DNA of 64,000 nucleotides from Kitasatospora aureofaciens (GCF_019192735.1 NZ_JAHTKP010000014.1:1-64000), one strand, 5' to 3'. Positions 18,265-31,275 are shown, numbered from the stretch's first letter. The notes: generated by a model from the sequence alone, not told the origin. Translations and numbers: made by a program.

Positions 18265-18927
18265 TCAGCCCCGGCCGATCACCGGGGCGAGCCCGGCCGA
18301 CCGGTCCACGGCCTGCGGGTACCCACACTCGGCCAACCAGTTCGCGAGCATCCGGTGCCCGCCCTCGGTGAGCACCGACTCGGGGTGGAACTGCACGCCC
18401 TCGACCAGCAGTTCACGGTGGCGCAGACCCATGATCACGCCGCTCTCGGTGCGGGCGGTGACCACCAGCCCGTCCGGCACGGTGGCCGGGTCGACCGCCA
18501 GCGAGTGGTACCGGGTCGCGGTCAGCGGCGAGGGCAGGCCCTCGAAAACCCCGCCGTCCTCGTGCTCGACCAGCGAGGTCTTGCCGTGCAGCAGCTCCGG
18601 CGCCCGGCCGACCACCGCGCCGTACGCGACCGCGATCGACTGCAGGCCGAGGCAGACGCCGAACACCGGCAGCCCGATCCGCGCGCAGTGGTGCACCATC
18701 TCGATGCAGACCCCGGCCTCCTCCGGCGCGCCGGGGCCAGGGGAGAGCAGCACCCCGTCGAAGCCCTCGTCGCGGTTGCGGCGGACGGCGTGCTCGACGG
18801 TCACCTCGTCGTTGCGCACCACCTCGCAGGTGGCGCCGAGCTGGTACAGGTACTGGACCAGGTTGAAGACGAAGCTGTCGTAGTTGTCGACGACCAGGAT
18901 GCGGGGCGATGTCGGCTGGGTGGTCAT
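18265..18927 (-). CDS. Class I glutamine amidotransferase, anthranilate/aminodeoxychorismate synthase component II
   Basis: 220 residues from ATG 18927. Class I GATase landmarks: ILVVDNYDSFVFNL at the N-terminus, SPGPG (62–66), nucleophile Cys92 in GVCLGLQ, and the His-Glu pair in QFHPESVLTEGG. It supplies ammonia from glutamine to a chorismate-using partner for tryptophan or folate synthesis. The partner (trpE or pabB) is not in the window. Its place next to the kinase/sortase cluster matches trpG beside pknB in M. tuberculosis, so the position is inherited rather than a pathway link. TrpG versus PabA cannot be decided here. Confidence 0.9.
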   Translation of the reverse strand: MTTQPTSPRILVVDNYDSFVFNLVQYLYQLGATCEVVRNDEVTVEHAVRRNRDEGFDGVLLSPGPGAPEEAGVCIEMVHHCARIGLPVFGVCLGLQSIAVAYGAVVGRAPELLHGKTSLVEHEDGGVFEGLPSPLTATRYHSLAVDPATVPDGLVVTARTESGVIMGLRHRELLVEGVQFHPESVLTEGGHRMLANWLAECGYPQAVDRSAGLAPVIGRG

Positions 18928-18983
18928 TCGCGCGCTATCTCCGTGGGATGCGGGGACTGGGAGGAAGATCAGGGCCCGCCGGC

Positions 18984-19163
18984 TCAGCCGGCCGCGGCAC
19001 CGGCGCCGCCGTCCACTGTGACGTCACCGAAGGGGAGCAGCGGTTCCGCCCACGGGAAGACATACGTGAACAGGAGGTAGACCACCCCCAGGATGAGGAG
19101 CAGCGAGATGACGGCCCGGACCAGGGTGTTCCCCGGCAGGTGACGCCAGATCCAGCCGTACAT
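18984..19163 (-). CDS. Small single-helix membrane protein
   Basis: 59 residues from ATG 19163 (GAGGGAG ahead). Starts MYGWIWRHLPGNTLVRA, then one membrane helix (about 15–38, VISLLLILGVVYLLFTYVFPW) and a short acidic tail. The sequence style matches a small protein conserved at this place in Streptomyces, between the DUF881 and glutaminase genes. No function known to me. Its neighbours suggest a cell-envelope role by association only. Confidence 0.8.
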   Translation of the reverse strand: MYGWIWRHLPGNTLVRAVISLLLILGVVYLLFTYVFPWAEPLLPFGDVTVDGGAGAAAG

Positions 19164-19232
19164 GGTGCTCCCTCGACGTAGCAGACTGGGGTCAAGAGTA
19201 GACCCGCCTTCCACACCGCCGAGGCCGGTCCG

Positions 19233-20006
19233 CTACTGCTGTCCGCCCGCCGACCGCAGGTCGGTGGTGCCGGTGTAACCGGGCAGGGTGAGGTCGCCGC
19301 TCTCCTGTACCTTCCAGCCGAGCCCGTAAGCCTGGACGTAGCGCAGGTAGTTGCGGATGGTCGGGTCCGCGTCCACCGCCGACCGCAAGTCGTCGGTCTT
19401 CCCGACCGCCTTGACGACGTACGGCGGCGAGTAGACCCGGCCCTGGAGCAGCAGGGTGTTGCCGACGCAGCGGACGGCGCTGGTGGAGACCAGCCGCTGA
19501 TCCATCACCTGGACGCCCTCGGCGCCGCCCCGCCACAGGGCGTTGACGACGGCCTGGATGTCCTGCTGGTGGATGACCAGGTCGTTGACGCCCGGCTCGG
19601 GGACGTTGGGGATGCGGGCGGTGGCGTTCGGCGGTGCGTCGTTGAGGGTGATGCTCAGGCCGCCGCCCTGCAGCGGTTCCAGGGCCGCGCCGAGCCGGAG
19701 GGCGTCCATCCGGGCCGTGTCGGCCGGGTTGTGACTCTGCTGCCCGGTGAGCTCCTGGGCCCGGGCCTGGAGGTCGGCGAGCTGGGACTGCGCCTGCTGG
19801 TTCTGCGAGCTGCGCTGGCGTATCACGTCGCCGAGGCTCAGCAGCGAGTTGTCGGTCCGCAGATCGGTACCGCGGGCGGTCTGCGCGCTGATGTAGAAGA
19901 GCAGACCGGCGAGCGCGAAGACGGCGCAGGTCAGGGCACGCCCGACAATTCGGATGCCGGATCGACGGGTACGGGTCGGCCGAGGGGGAATCGACAAATT
20001 AGGCAC
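19233..20006 (-). CDS. DUF881 family membrane protein
   Basis: 257 residues, GTG start at 20006 preceded by GGAGATAAGGGTACG. An Arg-rich cytoplasmic N-terminus, one membrane helix (about 22–42), a coiled-coil stretch rich in Gln/Ala (about 58–95), then the DUF881 domain with [20 protein letters not shown] and [18 protein letters not shown]881 proteins are extracytoplasmic and always near crgA and pknB in actinobacteria; related YlxX/YlxW proteins sit in Firmicute division clusters. A role in division or wall synthesis is inferred. Divergent from crgA. Confidence 0.9.
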   Translation of the reverse strand: MPNLSIPPRPTRTRRSGIRIVGRALTCAVFALAGLLFYISAQTARGTDLRTDNSLLSLGDVIRQRSSQNQQAQSQLADLQARAQELTGQQSHNPADTARMDALRLGAALEPLQGGGLSITLNDAPPNATARIPNVPEPGVNDLVIHQQDIQAVVNALWRGGAEGVQVMDQRLVSTSAVRCVGNTLLLQGRVYSPPYVVKAVGKTDDLRSAVDADPTIRNYLRYVQAYGLGWKVQESGDLTLPGYTGTTDLRSAGGQQ

Positions 20007-20167
20007 CGTACCCTTATCTCCTTAAGACCCGCCGAGCCACTACGCTAACGGACGCCGGTGGCACGTGCGGGAGCGGTCCCAAGCGTTCTCCACGAGCGAT
20101 CGCCGGCCGACTGACCCCCCGCTGCACCTCTGCGCGGTCTCACAGCGCATCGACAGGAGAGCTCCTC

Positions 20168-20416
20168 GTGCCGAAGTCTCGACTCCGCAAGAAGTCCGAC
20201 TACACCCCGCCGACCACGGCCACGGTGAAGATCAGCTCGGGCCGCGGGTGGGTCGCGCCCCTGATGCTGGCACTGTTCCTGATCGGTCTGGTGTGGATCG
20301 TCACGTACTACGTGACCAGCGGGAACTACCCGGTCGAGAGCTGGCGGAACTGGAACATCCTGGTCGGCTTCGGCTTCATCGCGGCGGGCTTCGGCGTCTC
20401 CACCCAGTGGAAGTGA
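20168..20416 (+). CDS. crgA: Cell division protein CrgA
   Basis: 82 residues, GTG start after AGGAGAGCTCCTC. Two membrane helices (about 29–48 and 62–78) joined by a short loop with [11 protein letters not shown], and the characteristic N-terminus [15 protein letters not shown]. In Streptomyces CrgA delays FtsZ-ring formation and sporulation septation; in mycobacteria it links FtsZ to PBPs. It stands alone, transcribed away from the DUF881 gene and converging on the rhomboid gene. Confidence 0.96.
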   Translation: MPKSRLRKKSDYTPPTTATVKISSGRGWVAPLMLALFLIGLVWIVTYYVTSGNYPVESWRNWNILVGFGFIAAGFGVSTQWK

Positions 20417-20419
20417 CGC

Positions 20420-20437
20420 CCGGGGCGCACGCCCCGG
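20420..20437 (+). terminator. Short hairpin after crgA
   Basis: CCGGGGC (20420–20426) pairs with GCCCCGG (20431–20437) around GCAC, four bases after the crgA stop. Only seven base pairs and no T-tract, so a weak candidate. Confidence 0.4.
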
Positions 20438-20555
20438 CCGGATTCCGCCGCTGATCCTGCTCTTCCCGGCCCCTTCCGTGGTGCCTCCGCCGTCCCGGCT
20501 TGCTCGACCCGGGGCGGCGTCGAGGCGTGCCCGGAGGCCGGTACAACCCGTGCAG

Positions 20556-20772
20556 CTGTCCACACAATCGCACTGTCATGCTTATCCACATGGTTATCCA
20601 CACTGGGGAAAAGTGTCCCCAGCCTGTGGATAACTTGCCGCCAATCCCCTGTCCACAGGCGTGGACGGCACTTCGTGCGCTCCAAAACCGCACAGCAGGA
20701 CACGCGTAGAACAGCAGTCCACACCCCGGGTGCCGCACAGGCTGTGCACAACCCCGTACCCGTTGTGGACAA
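20556..20772. promoter_or_regulatory. DnaA-box cluster outside oriC
   Basis: Between convergent crgA and the rhomboid gene, so not a promoter. Exact boxes: TTATCCACA at 20582–20590 and 20594–20602, TGTGGATAA at 20625–20633, TGTGGACAA at 20764–20772. Near matches: CTGTCCACA at 20556–20564 and 20649–20657. The region is 369 bases without a gene. Clusters of this kind are reported in S. coelicolor as sites that bind DnaA and restrain initiation. This one lies about 15 kb from oriC. Confidence 0.8.
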
Positions 20773-20785
20773 CGACCCCGCGGCG

Positions 20786-21694
20786 TCACGCGCCGTAGCG
20801 GGCCATACCGATCAGGACCATCGCCAGGACGACGGCCGCCGCCCCCGCCACCGTCAGCCCCTGGACCAGCCCGCGGCGCTCGCGCGGGGCGAACATCAGC
20901 CCAGTCGCGGTCAGCGCGCCCACCACCAGGCCGCCCAGGTGCGCCCGCCAGTCGATGACCCCCGCCGCCGAGAAGGTGAGGATCAGGTTGAAGACCAGCA
21001 GCGCCATCACCGGCCCGAGCGGGCCCCGGTTCCGGATCTGCATCACCACGGTCGCGCCGAACAGGCCGTAGATGGCCCCGGAGGCCCCCACCGAGTTCAT
21101 GAGGTTGCCGGCGATCAGGAAGGCGAAGGCGCTGCCGGCCAGGCCGGAGACCAGGTAGAGGGCGAGGAAGCGGAGCCGGCCGAGCGCCGCCTCCAGCACC
21201 GGGCCGGTCCACCACAGCGCCAGCATGTTGACGCCGACGTGCCAGAGCTGGACGTGCAGGAAGGTCGCGGTCAGCAGCCGATACCACTGCCCCGGGCCGT
21301 CGGCGACGCCCCCCGGGCCCCCGGGGATGTCCCGCCCGGCGCTGAACAGCGACCAGTCCTGGACCAGCCACGGCTTGAGCACATAGGCGGCCAGCACGAA
21401 GACCACCACGTTGAGGCCGACCAGCACCTTGGTGACCAGCGCGCCGTCCGCCGTCAGCGCGCCGCCGTACCGGGTGGTCGCCTGCCGCACCTGGGCGTGG
21501 CCGCCGCTGACGCACTCCGGGCACTGGAAGCCCACCGAGGCGGGCACCATGCACAGCGGGCAGATCGGGTGCCCGCAGCGGGTGCAGGAGATGCCGGTGG
21601 CCGTCTCCGGGTGCCGGTAGCACCCGGGCGGCCCGGCCTCGGGCGCGGGCGGCTGGATCCGGTCGACCGGCGGCCTCGGCTCGTTCGGGAGCAT
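20786..21694 (-). CDS. Rhomboid-family intramembrane serine protease with Cys-rich N-terminus
   Basis: 302 residues from ATG 21694 (a GTG six bases upstream is possible). N-terminal cysteine cluster CYRHPETATGISCTRCGHP, CPLCM, CPEC (about 18–63) looks like a B-box/zinc-ribbon. Then a rhomboid core of about six to seven helices: WWTGPVLE, catalytic Ser in NSVGASGAIYGLFG, catalytic His in WRAHLGGLVVG. It cleaves substrates within the membrane; substrates unknown. The zinc-binding N-terminus is typical of the actinobacterial gene at this locus and is probably cytoplasmic. Confidence 0.93.
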   Translation of the reverse strand: MLPNEPRPPVDRIQPPAPEAGPPGCYRHPETATGISCTRCGHPICPLCMVPASVGFQCPECVSGGHAQVRQATTRYGGALTADGALVTKVLVGLNVVVFVLAAYVLKPWLVQDWSLFSAGRDIPGGPGGVADGPGQWYRLLTATFLHVQLWHVGVNMLALWWTGPVLEAALGRLRFLALYLVSGLAGSAFAFLIAGNLMNSVGASGAIYGLFGATVVMQIRNRGPLGPVMALLVFNLILTFSAAGVIDWRAHLGGLVVGALTATGLMFAPRERRGLVQGLTVAGAAAVVLAMVLIGMARYGA

Positions 21695-21898
21695 CAGCAC
21701 TTTCCCCTTCCCGTACAGGACCACCGGAGCCGCCAGCCTACTGCGGCACCCCTGCCCGTCGCCCCCTCCTCCACCCCGTGCTCCACCCCTCCGCACCGCG
21801 TACGGCCCACTCCGGAATGCCGTCGGACAAATCAGCATGCATGATCAGCATTCAGGTGGATATGTGCATATAAGGATGCCACCCAGGAGGAGAGACTC

Positions 21899-22702
21899 GT
21901 GACCCGTTTGGACTCAGCTCGTGAGACGGCCGCCAAGACCCGGGACACCGCCGTGCATCTCGCGGACGGCGCGAAGCAGCGCCTGGGCCCGGCCCTGGAC
22001 ACCCTCGGGCCGAAGGCCGCCCAGGCCGCCCAGAGCCTCCGCGTCCAGTACGACCGGCACCTCGCCCCACAGTTCGGTCACGCCTTCGCCAGCCTGCCGC
22101 CCGACGCCCAGCAGAACGCCCTGAAGGCCTTCCACCGAGCCCAGGAGGCCGCCTTGGCGGCCCGCGTCTCCGCCACCCGCGCCGCCGGCCAGGCGCGCTC
22201 CACGGTCGGCCCCAGGGTCGCCCAGGCCGTCGAGGACGCCCGCGCCGCCGTCGTCCCGGTCGCGCACGAAGCCCAGGTCCGGGGTGCCGCCGCGATCACC
22301 GCCCTCCACGGGCATGTGAGCTCCGCCGAGATCAGCGACCTCGCCGCCCGGAACCTCCGGAAGGAGCAGCGCAACGGCTGGACCACCGGCCTCGCCGTGG
22401 CCGGTGCCGTGGCGATCGGCAGCGGTGTCCTGGTCTGGCAGTGGTGGCGCCGGCACAGCAACCCGGACTGGCTGGTCGAACCCCCGGCGCCGCAGACGGC
22501 CCAGCCGGCCGGCGCCCACGCCGCAGGCGCCACCGCGGCGCCCGTGAACGGCTCCGGCCCCGAGGGCACCGCCGCCGAGCCCGGATCGGGGCCCGAATCA
22601 GGGCCTGGGACCGGTACCTCCGCCCCCGAGTCCGGTCCCCAGCCCGACCAGCCGGCCGACGACGACCGCCCGAAGCCGCACGACCCGCGCAAGCCGCACT
22701 GA
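21899..22702 (+). CDS. DUF5324 family protein
   Basis: 267 residues, GTG start preceded by AGGAGGAGAGACTC. Ala-rich helical sequence (about 1–150, apolipoprotein-like amphipathic repeats TRDTAVHLADGAKQ), one membrane helix (about 163–182, AVAGAVAIGSGVLVWQWW), then a disordered Pro/Gly/Asp tail. Streptomyces-specific family with no known function. Divergent from the rhomboid gene and followed by a strong terminator. Membrane-associated by prediction only. Confidence 0.85.
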   Translation: MTRLDSARETAAKTRDTAVHLADGAKQRLGPALDTLGPKAAQAAQSLRVQYDRHLAPQFGHAFASLPPDAQQNALKAFHRAQEAALAARVSATRAAGQARSTVGPRVAQAVEDARAAVVPVAHEAQVRGAAAITALHGHVSSAEISDLAARNLRKEQRNGWTTGLAVAGAVAIGSGVLVWQWWRRHSNPDWLVEPPAPQTAQPAGAHAAGATAAPVNGSGPEGTAAEPGSGPESGPGTGTSAPESGPQPDQPADDDRPKPHDPRKPH

Positions 22703-22709
22703 CGCGAAA

Positions 22710-22755
22710 CGCCGATCGGCCGCTGACCTGAACTCTGGTCAGCGGCCGATCGGCG
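22710..22755. terminator. Terminator between DUF5324 gene and tRNA-Ala
   Basis: Perfect 19-base stem (22710–22728 with 22737–22755), eight-base loop, between convergent DUF5324 and tRNA-Ala. Likely serves both. Confidence 0.88.
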
Positions 22756-22769
22756 TCTGCTACGAACTG

Positions 22770-22842
22770 TGGAGCATAGGAGACTCGAACTCCTGACATC
22801 TGCCTTGCAAAGGCAGCGCTCTACCAACTGAGCTAATGCCCC
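22770..22842 (-). tRNA. tRNA-Ala (anticodon TGC)
   Basis: 73-base cloverleaf on the minus strand: acceptor GGGGCAT/ATGCTCC, discriminator A at 22770, D-loop AGTTGGTAGA, anticodon loop TTTGCAA giving TGC, T-arm GGAGTTCGAGTCTCC. 3' CCA not encoded. In M. tuberculosis tRNA-Ile and tRNA-Ala follow gyrA in the same order. Confidence 0.97.
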
Positions 22843-22918
22843 TCACGGCACCGCACGTGCCAACGGGCACTAGCGTACCGGGTTCCGGCGCGGATCCGGC
22901 GCCGTCCCCCTGAAAGAG

Positions 22919-22955
22919 CCGGGCCGGCCCGGTCGGGATGACCGGGCCGGCCGGC
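22919..22955 (-). terminator. Terminator downstream of the DLW-39 gene
   Basis: 16-base GC-only-type stem (22919–22934 with 22940–22955), loop GGGAT, 56 bases after the minus-strand DLW-39 stop and upstream of tRNA-Ala. Confidence 0.75.
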
Positions 22956-23010
22956 CCGGGAGGCGCGCAGGGCGCCTCCGAAGATCGTCGATCGTCAGAT
23001 CGCCCGGGGC

Positions 23011-23139
23011 TCAGCGACCGGCCGGGACCGGGTCGGTGGCCTCGGTCCACAGGTCCTGCTCGGCGCGGTCCGCCTGGACCTGACGGTAGACAAAGAAGCC
23101 GCCGAGGGCGACCAGGGCGACCAGGAGAAGCTTCTTCAC
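23011..23139 (-). CDS. DLW-39 family small protein
   Basis: 42 residues from GTG 23139 (GAGGTCCCGCG ahead). VKKLLLVALVALGGFFVYRQVQ forms one membrane helix, followed by QADRAEQDLWTEATDPV, which contains the Asp-Leu-Trp that names the family. Found throughout actinobacteria close to tRNA-Ile/tRNA-Ala and gyrA. Function unknown. Longer upstream reading frame has no ribosome binding site. Confidence 0.88.
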   Translation of the reverse strand: MKKLLLVALVALGGFFVYRQVQADRAEQDLWTEATDPVPAGR

Positions 23140-23410
23140 CGCGGGACCTCGTCCTTCTTGCGTAAGCGGACTCAGGAGCCGGTGCTCCGGCCGGACTGAC
23201 CGGGCCGACGAGTCCAGATGGTTTCGAACGCCAACGGGGCGGCCGGGTGCCAGACTGCCCTTGCGGCCGATGATACACACCGGTGTCCCAATCGTGACCA
23301 GCCGCCGCTGCCGCCAACCCGGCGGTCCGACCCGAGGATTGACGCCGCACCTCCTCTCGTACGGTCGGTGCGGCCCGGCCGGTGGGCCGGGACCTGCGCG
23401 CGGGAACGCC

Positions 23411-23443
23411 GAAGGGCCCGGAGTCGATCACTCCGGGCCCTTC
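23411..23443 (-). terminator. Terminator of first tRNA-Ile copy
   Basis: 14-base perfect stem (23411–23424 with 23430–23443), loop CGATC, eight bases past the tRNA 3' end. Confidence 0.85.
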
Positions 23444-23450
23444 GTGGAGG

Positions 23451-23524
23451 TGGGCCTAACAGGACTTGAACCTGTGGCCTCTTCCTTATCAGGGAAGCGC
23501 TCTAACCGTCTGAGCTATAGGCCC
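23451..23524 (-). tRNA. tRNA-Ile (anticodon GAT), copy A
   Basis: 74-base cloverleaf: acceptor GGGCCTA/TAGGCCC, discriminator A at 23451, anticodon loop CTGATAA giving GAT, T-arm CAGGTTCAAGTCCTG. CCA not encoded. Identical to the copy at 23667–23740. Confidence 0.97.
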
Positions 23525-23626
23525 TTGCCACGCGGAGAGATTACCGGAACAACCGGCCCACATTCACATCCGGCCGCTCCTCGGCGGCTCCCGGCCTGCG
23601 CGGCGGGACCTGCGCGCGGGAACGCC

Positions 23627-23659
23627 GAAGGGCCCGGAGTCGATCACTCCGGGCCCTTC
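23627..23659 (-). terminator. Terminator of second tRNA-Ile copy
   Basis: Same 14-base stem (23627–23640 with 23646–23659) and CGATC loop as the hairpin at 23411–23443. Confidence 0.85.
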
Positions 23660-23666
23660 GCGGTGG

Positions 23667-23740
23667 TGGGCCTAACAGGACTTGAACCTGTGGCCTCTTC
23701 CTTATCAGGGAAGCGCTCTAACCGTCTGAGCTATAGGCCC
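23667..23740 (-). tRNA. tRNA-Ile (anticodon GAT), copy B
   Basis: Identical in sequence to copy A at 23451–23524, with anticodon GAT and no encoded CCA. It lies 16 bases from the stop of the methyltransferase gene (23757). Confidence 0.97.
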
Positions 23741-23756
23741 TTGCCGCACTGAAAGA

Positions 23757-25163
23757 TTAGCGGACCGACCGCCGATCCCCCAAATCCAGGTCGGCAGGGG
23801 TCGAGGCGGGGGTCGCGGCAGGGACCCCGGTGACCGGCTGCGGTGCTCGGGCGGCCGGGCGCAGCAGCCACGCCTCGCGGGTGGCGGGCAGCCCGGCCCC
23901 GCCCTCCTCGCTGCTTCGCACGGCGAGGATCTGGTTGATCCCGATCCGGTTCTGCTCGAAGGCGAGCGCGGAGGCGGCCATGTACAGCCGCCAGACCCGG
24001 GCCCGGCCGCGGCCGGCCAGCCGGACCGCCTCCGTCCAGTTCGCCTCCAGGTTGGCCACCCACTCGCGCAGCGTCAGCCCGTAGTGCTCGCGCAGCGACT
24101 CGACGTCCCGGACCTCGAAGCCGGCCTCCTCCAGCCGGGCCACGGTCGAGCCGACGGGGGAGAGCTCGCCGTCCGGGAAGACGTAGCGGTCGATGAAGGG
24201 GCTGGTGCGGTGCGGCTCGCCGGGGTGATCAGGGCGGCGGGCGATCTGGTGGTTGAGCAGTCGGCCGCCGGGCACCAGGAGCCGGTGGAGGCCCTCGGCG
24301 TAGATCCGGAACTGCTCCTCGCCGACGTGCTCGGCCATCCCGACGCTGGAGATCGCGTCGAACGGGCCGTCGGTGATCTCCCGGTAGTCCTGGAGCCGGA
24401 CCTCCACCCGGTCGGCCAGCCCGGCCTCCTCGACCCGGCGACGGGCCAGCGCGACCTGCTCCCCGGAGATGGAGACGCCGACCGCGGCGACGCCGTAGTA
24501 CCGGGCCGCGTGCAGCAGCAGCGAGCCCCAGCCGCAGCCGACGTCGAGCAGACGCATCCCGGGCCGCAGGCCGAGCTTGCGGCAGATCAGGTCGAGCTTG
24601 GCCTCCTGGGCGGCCTCCAGGCTCTTCGCCTCGGGCGTCCAGTAGGCGCACGAGTAGACCATGGACGAGCCCAGCACGAGCCCGTAGAAGTCGTTCCCGA
24701 CGTCGTAGTGGTGGCTGATGGCCGCGCGGTCCCGGCTGCGGCTGTGCAGCCGCCCGTGGCCCGTCCTGGCCTCCTCGGGGGGCGGGGTGGGCTGGAGGCC
24801 CACCGCACCGGCCCGCAGGGCGGCGGCGAGGGCCCGGCGGCCCTTGGCGCCGAGCACGTCGCGCGGGCCGAGGTGGAGCGTGCGGATCTCGGGCAGCTCG
24901 GCGAACCGGGCCACGGCCGCAAGCACCTCGTAGAGGTCGCTGCTGGGGGCGATCTCAAGGTCCCCGGCGACGTACGCGCGGGCCAGGCCCAGCTCGCCGG
25001 GCGACCAGAGCAGGCGGCGCAGCGCGCGGCGGTTGCGCAGGACGATGGTGGGCGCGCCGGGCGGCCCGGCGACGCTGCCGTCCCAGGCCTGCACGCGCAG
25101 CGGTGCGGGGACCCCCAGCAGCCCGTCCAGGGCCTCGACCAGTTGAGCTGCGAGCTGTGCCAT
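23757..25163 (-). CDS. Cyclopropane-fatty-acyl-phospholipid synthase family methyltransferase
   Basis: 468 residues from ATG 25163 (GGAGG with eight-base spacing; an upstream start at 25229 lacks one). N-terminal DUF-like region (about 30–150, RALRRLLWSPGELGLARAYVAGDLE), then the SAM-dependent CFA-synthase domain: ISHHYDVGNDFY, LLDVGCGWGSLLLHAARYYG, SVGMAEHVGEE, EHYGLTLREWVANLEANW, YMAASALAFEQNRIGINQILAVR. It transfers a methylene from S-adenosylmethionine to double bonds of membrane lipid acyl chains. Placed between tRNA-Ile and the DUF3566 gene, likely with its own promoter. Confidence 0.93.
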   Translation of the reverse strand: MAQLAAQLVEALDGLLGVPAPLRVQAWDGSVAGPPGAPTIVLRNRRALRRLLWSPGELGLARAYVAGDLEIAPSSDLYEVLAAVARFAELPEIRTLHLGPRDVLGAKGRRALAAALRAGAVGLQPTPPPEEARTGHGRLHSRSRDRAAISHHYDVGNDFYGLVLGSSMVYSCAYWTPEAKSLEAAQEAKLDLICRKLGLRPGMRLLDVGCGWGSLLLHAARYYGVAAVGVSISGEQVALARRRVEEAGLADRVEVRLQDYREITDGPFDAISSVGMAEHVGEEQFRIYAEGLHRLLVPGGRLLNHQIARRPDHPGEPHRTSPFIDRYVFPDGELSPVGSTVARLEEAGFEVRDVESLREHYGLTLREWVANLEANWTEAVRLAGRGRARVWRLYMAASALAFEQNRIGINQILAVRSSEEGGAGLPATREAWLLRPAARAPQPVTGVPAATPASTPADLDLGDRRSVR

Positions 25164-25326
25164 TGAGCGAGCCTCCGTCCAGTCGTCCTGCACGTCCCGG
25201 TCGGTCGGACCGGGGGCGGCCTGCGGCACTACCTGACGCGGAACGGGAGCATCCAGCTAATCCCACCGCGGCCGGCCCGAATCCGGGCGGCACGCCGCGG
25301 GCAGCCGGCTGTCACCCGAATGCCGA

Positions 25327-25361
25327 CGGGCCCCGGAGGCTGCAACAGCCTCCGGGGCCCG
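25327..25361 (-). terminator. Terminator after the DUF3566 gene
   Basis: Perfect 16-base stem (25327–25342 with 25346–25361) with a CAA loop, 53 bases past the DUF3566 stop. Ends the gyrB–gyrA–DUF3566 group. Confidence 0.85.
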
Positions 25362-25413
25362 TACATTCCGTCCGCGGACGGATATCTGAGCGAGGGTCAG
25401 GATCCGGCCGGGA

Positions 25414-26178
25414 TCAGTCCTCTTCGGCCAGGGTCAGCTCGACGCCGCCGGTGAAGCCGGCCGCCGCGTTGTAGATGAACGCGGAGAGCGTGGACAGCGC
25501 GGTCAGCAGCACGACGTCGACCACGGCGATCAGCGAGGTGAAGGTCATCACCTTGCCGAAGCCGATGTAGTCCATGAGGTTGAGGCTGCTGGTGGTGCTG
25601 GTGGTGTCCGCGCCGCCGCCGGTGACGTCCTTGAGGGTCTTCGTCAGCGAGTCGAAGACGCCGAGCGAGTCCAGCGTCATCCACAGCACGGCCGCGGCCA
25701 CGATGATGATGATCCCGACCGCCAGCGACAGCAGGAAGCTGACCTTCATCACGGACCACGGGTCGACCTTGGTCACCCGCAGCCGGGCCTTGCGGGTGCG
25801 GCCCAGGCCAGCGCCCTGGCCCTGGCCGGCGCCGGTGGCCGGCCCGCCGGAGGGACGGCGCGCGGCCCCCGGGACGGGCGTGCCGCCGGGCGGGGTGTTG
25901 CCGCCGGTCCGGGTGCCCCGGGCCGGGGTCGGCTGCCCCTTGGCGTAGGTGGTCGGCTGCGAGAAGCCGCTGGCCCCGGGGGCCTGGCCACCCTGTGCCG
26001 GAGGCGTCTGGCCTCCGTAGCCGACGCCGCTCTGGCCCGCCGCACCGACCGGTGGCATCAGCGAGGTGGACGCGGCCGGGTGTTCCGCCGGCGGCTGCGG
26101 CACACCGTACCCACCCCCGCCCTGCGCGCCCGGACGGCCGCCGGAGGCTCCTCCCGCAGCACCCGTGGCTCCACTCAC
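25414..26178 (-). CDS. DUF3566 membrane protein downstream of gyrA
   Basis: 254 residues; GTG at 26178 chosen because GGGAGG lies five bases ahead (GTG 26193 is the alternative). A long Gly/Pro/Ala-rich N-terminus (about 1–130), then KARLRVTKVDPWSVMKVSFLLSLAVGIIIIVAAAVLW and a second helix near FTSLIAVVDVVLLTALSTLSAFIYN, with the conserved ELTLAEED-type end. Corresponds to Rv0007 of M. tuberculosis, always next to gyrA. Function unknown. Confidence 0.9.
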   Translation of the reverse strand: MSGATGAAGGASGGRPGAQGGGGYGVPQPPAEHPAASTSLMPPVGAAGQSGVGYGGQTPPAQGGQAPGASGFSQPTTYAKGQPTPARGTRTGGNTPPGGTPVPGAARRPSGGPATGAGQGQGAGLGRTRKARLRVTKVDPWSVMKVSFLLSLAVGIIIIVAAAVLWMTLDSLGVFDSLTKTLKDVTGGGADTTSTTSSLNLMDYIGFGKVMTFTSLIAVVDVVLLTALSTLSAFIYNAAAGFTGGVELTLAEED

Positions 26179-26330
26179 CTGGTCCTCCCGCACTTCCCAC
26201 CAGGACGGCGGAACCGCCCTGCTTCGTCATTCGACATCCAGCGCCCGGCGGGATTGCCCGGAACTGGTCGGCGGCCGATGCCGCCGCATCCCCGTTCTAT
26301 GGACGCGGCGGCACCGGCCTACGGTTCGAT

Positions 26331-28943
<2,613 letters not shown>

Positions 28944-28999
28944 TGGTGGTCAGTTTCCTTTCACGCGGACTGGTACGTGCGGCTGCCGTTCGGGCGGCG

Positions 29000-31099
<2,100 letters not shown>

Positions 31100-31275
31100 T
31101 CAGTCTACCGGTACGACTGACAGAGATGGGCGTTTGGCAGCCCTTGAGGGCAGATATGCCGCCCTGAATCCCCTCTGCACATGTCCCGATACTCGACCCG
31201 GGGGCACAGAGCGCCTGGAAGGGCCGTCAGGGGTTCCGGAAGATCGTGGTCCGCTGGACGGCGGGCCGGCGGCGG

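Larger units (their letters stand above)
23388..23744. repeat. Direct duplication carrying tRNA-Ile and its terminator
   Basis: Copy A 23388–23528 and copy B 23604–23744, 216 bases apart start to start. About 141 bases match with only a few differences (near 23444–23449 versus 23660–23665). Each copy holds one tRNA-Ile and one terminator hairpin. The sequence between the copies (23529–23603) is not shared. Confidence 0.9.

Noticed and set aside
26260..26315. Short inverted repeats between the DUF3566 gene and gyrA as a terminator
   Set aside because: Stems of only six to eight bases with long loops; the group is probably co-transcribed.
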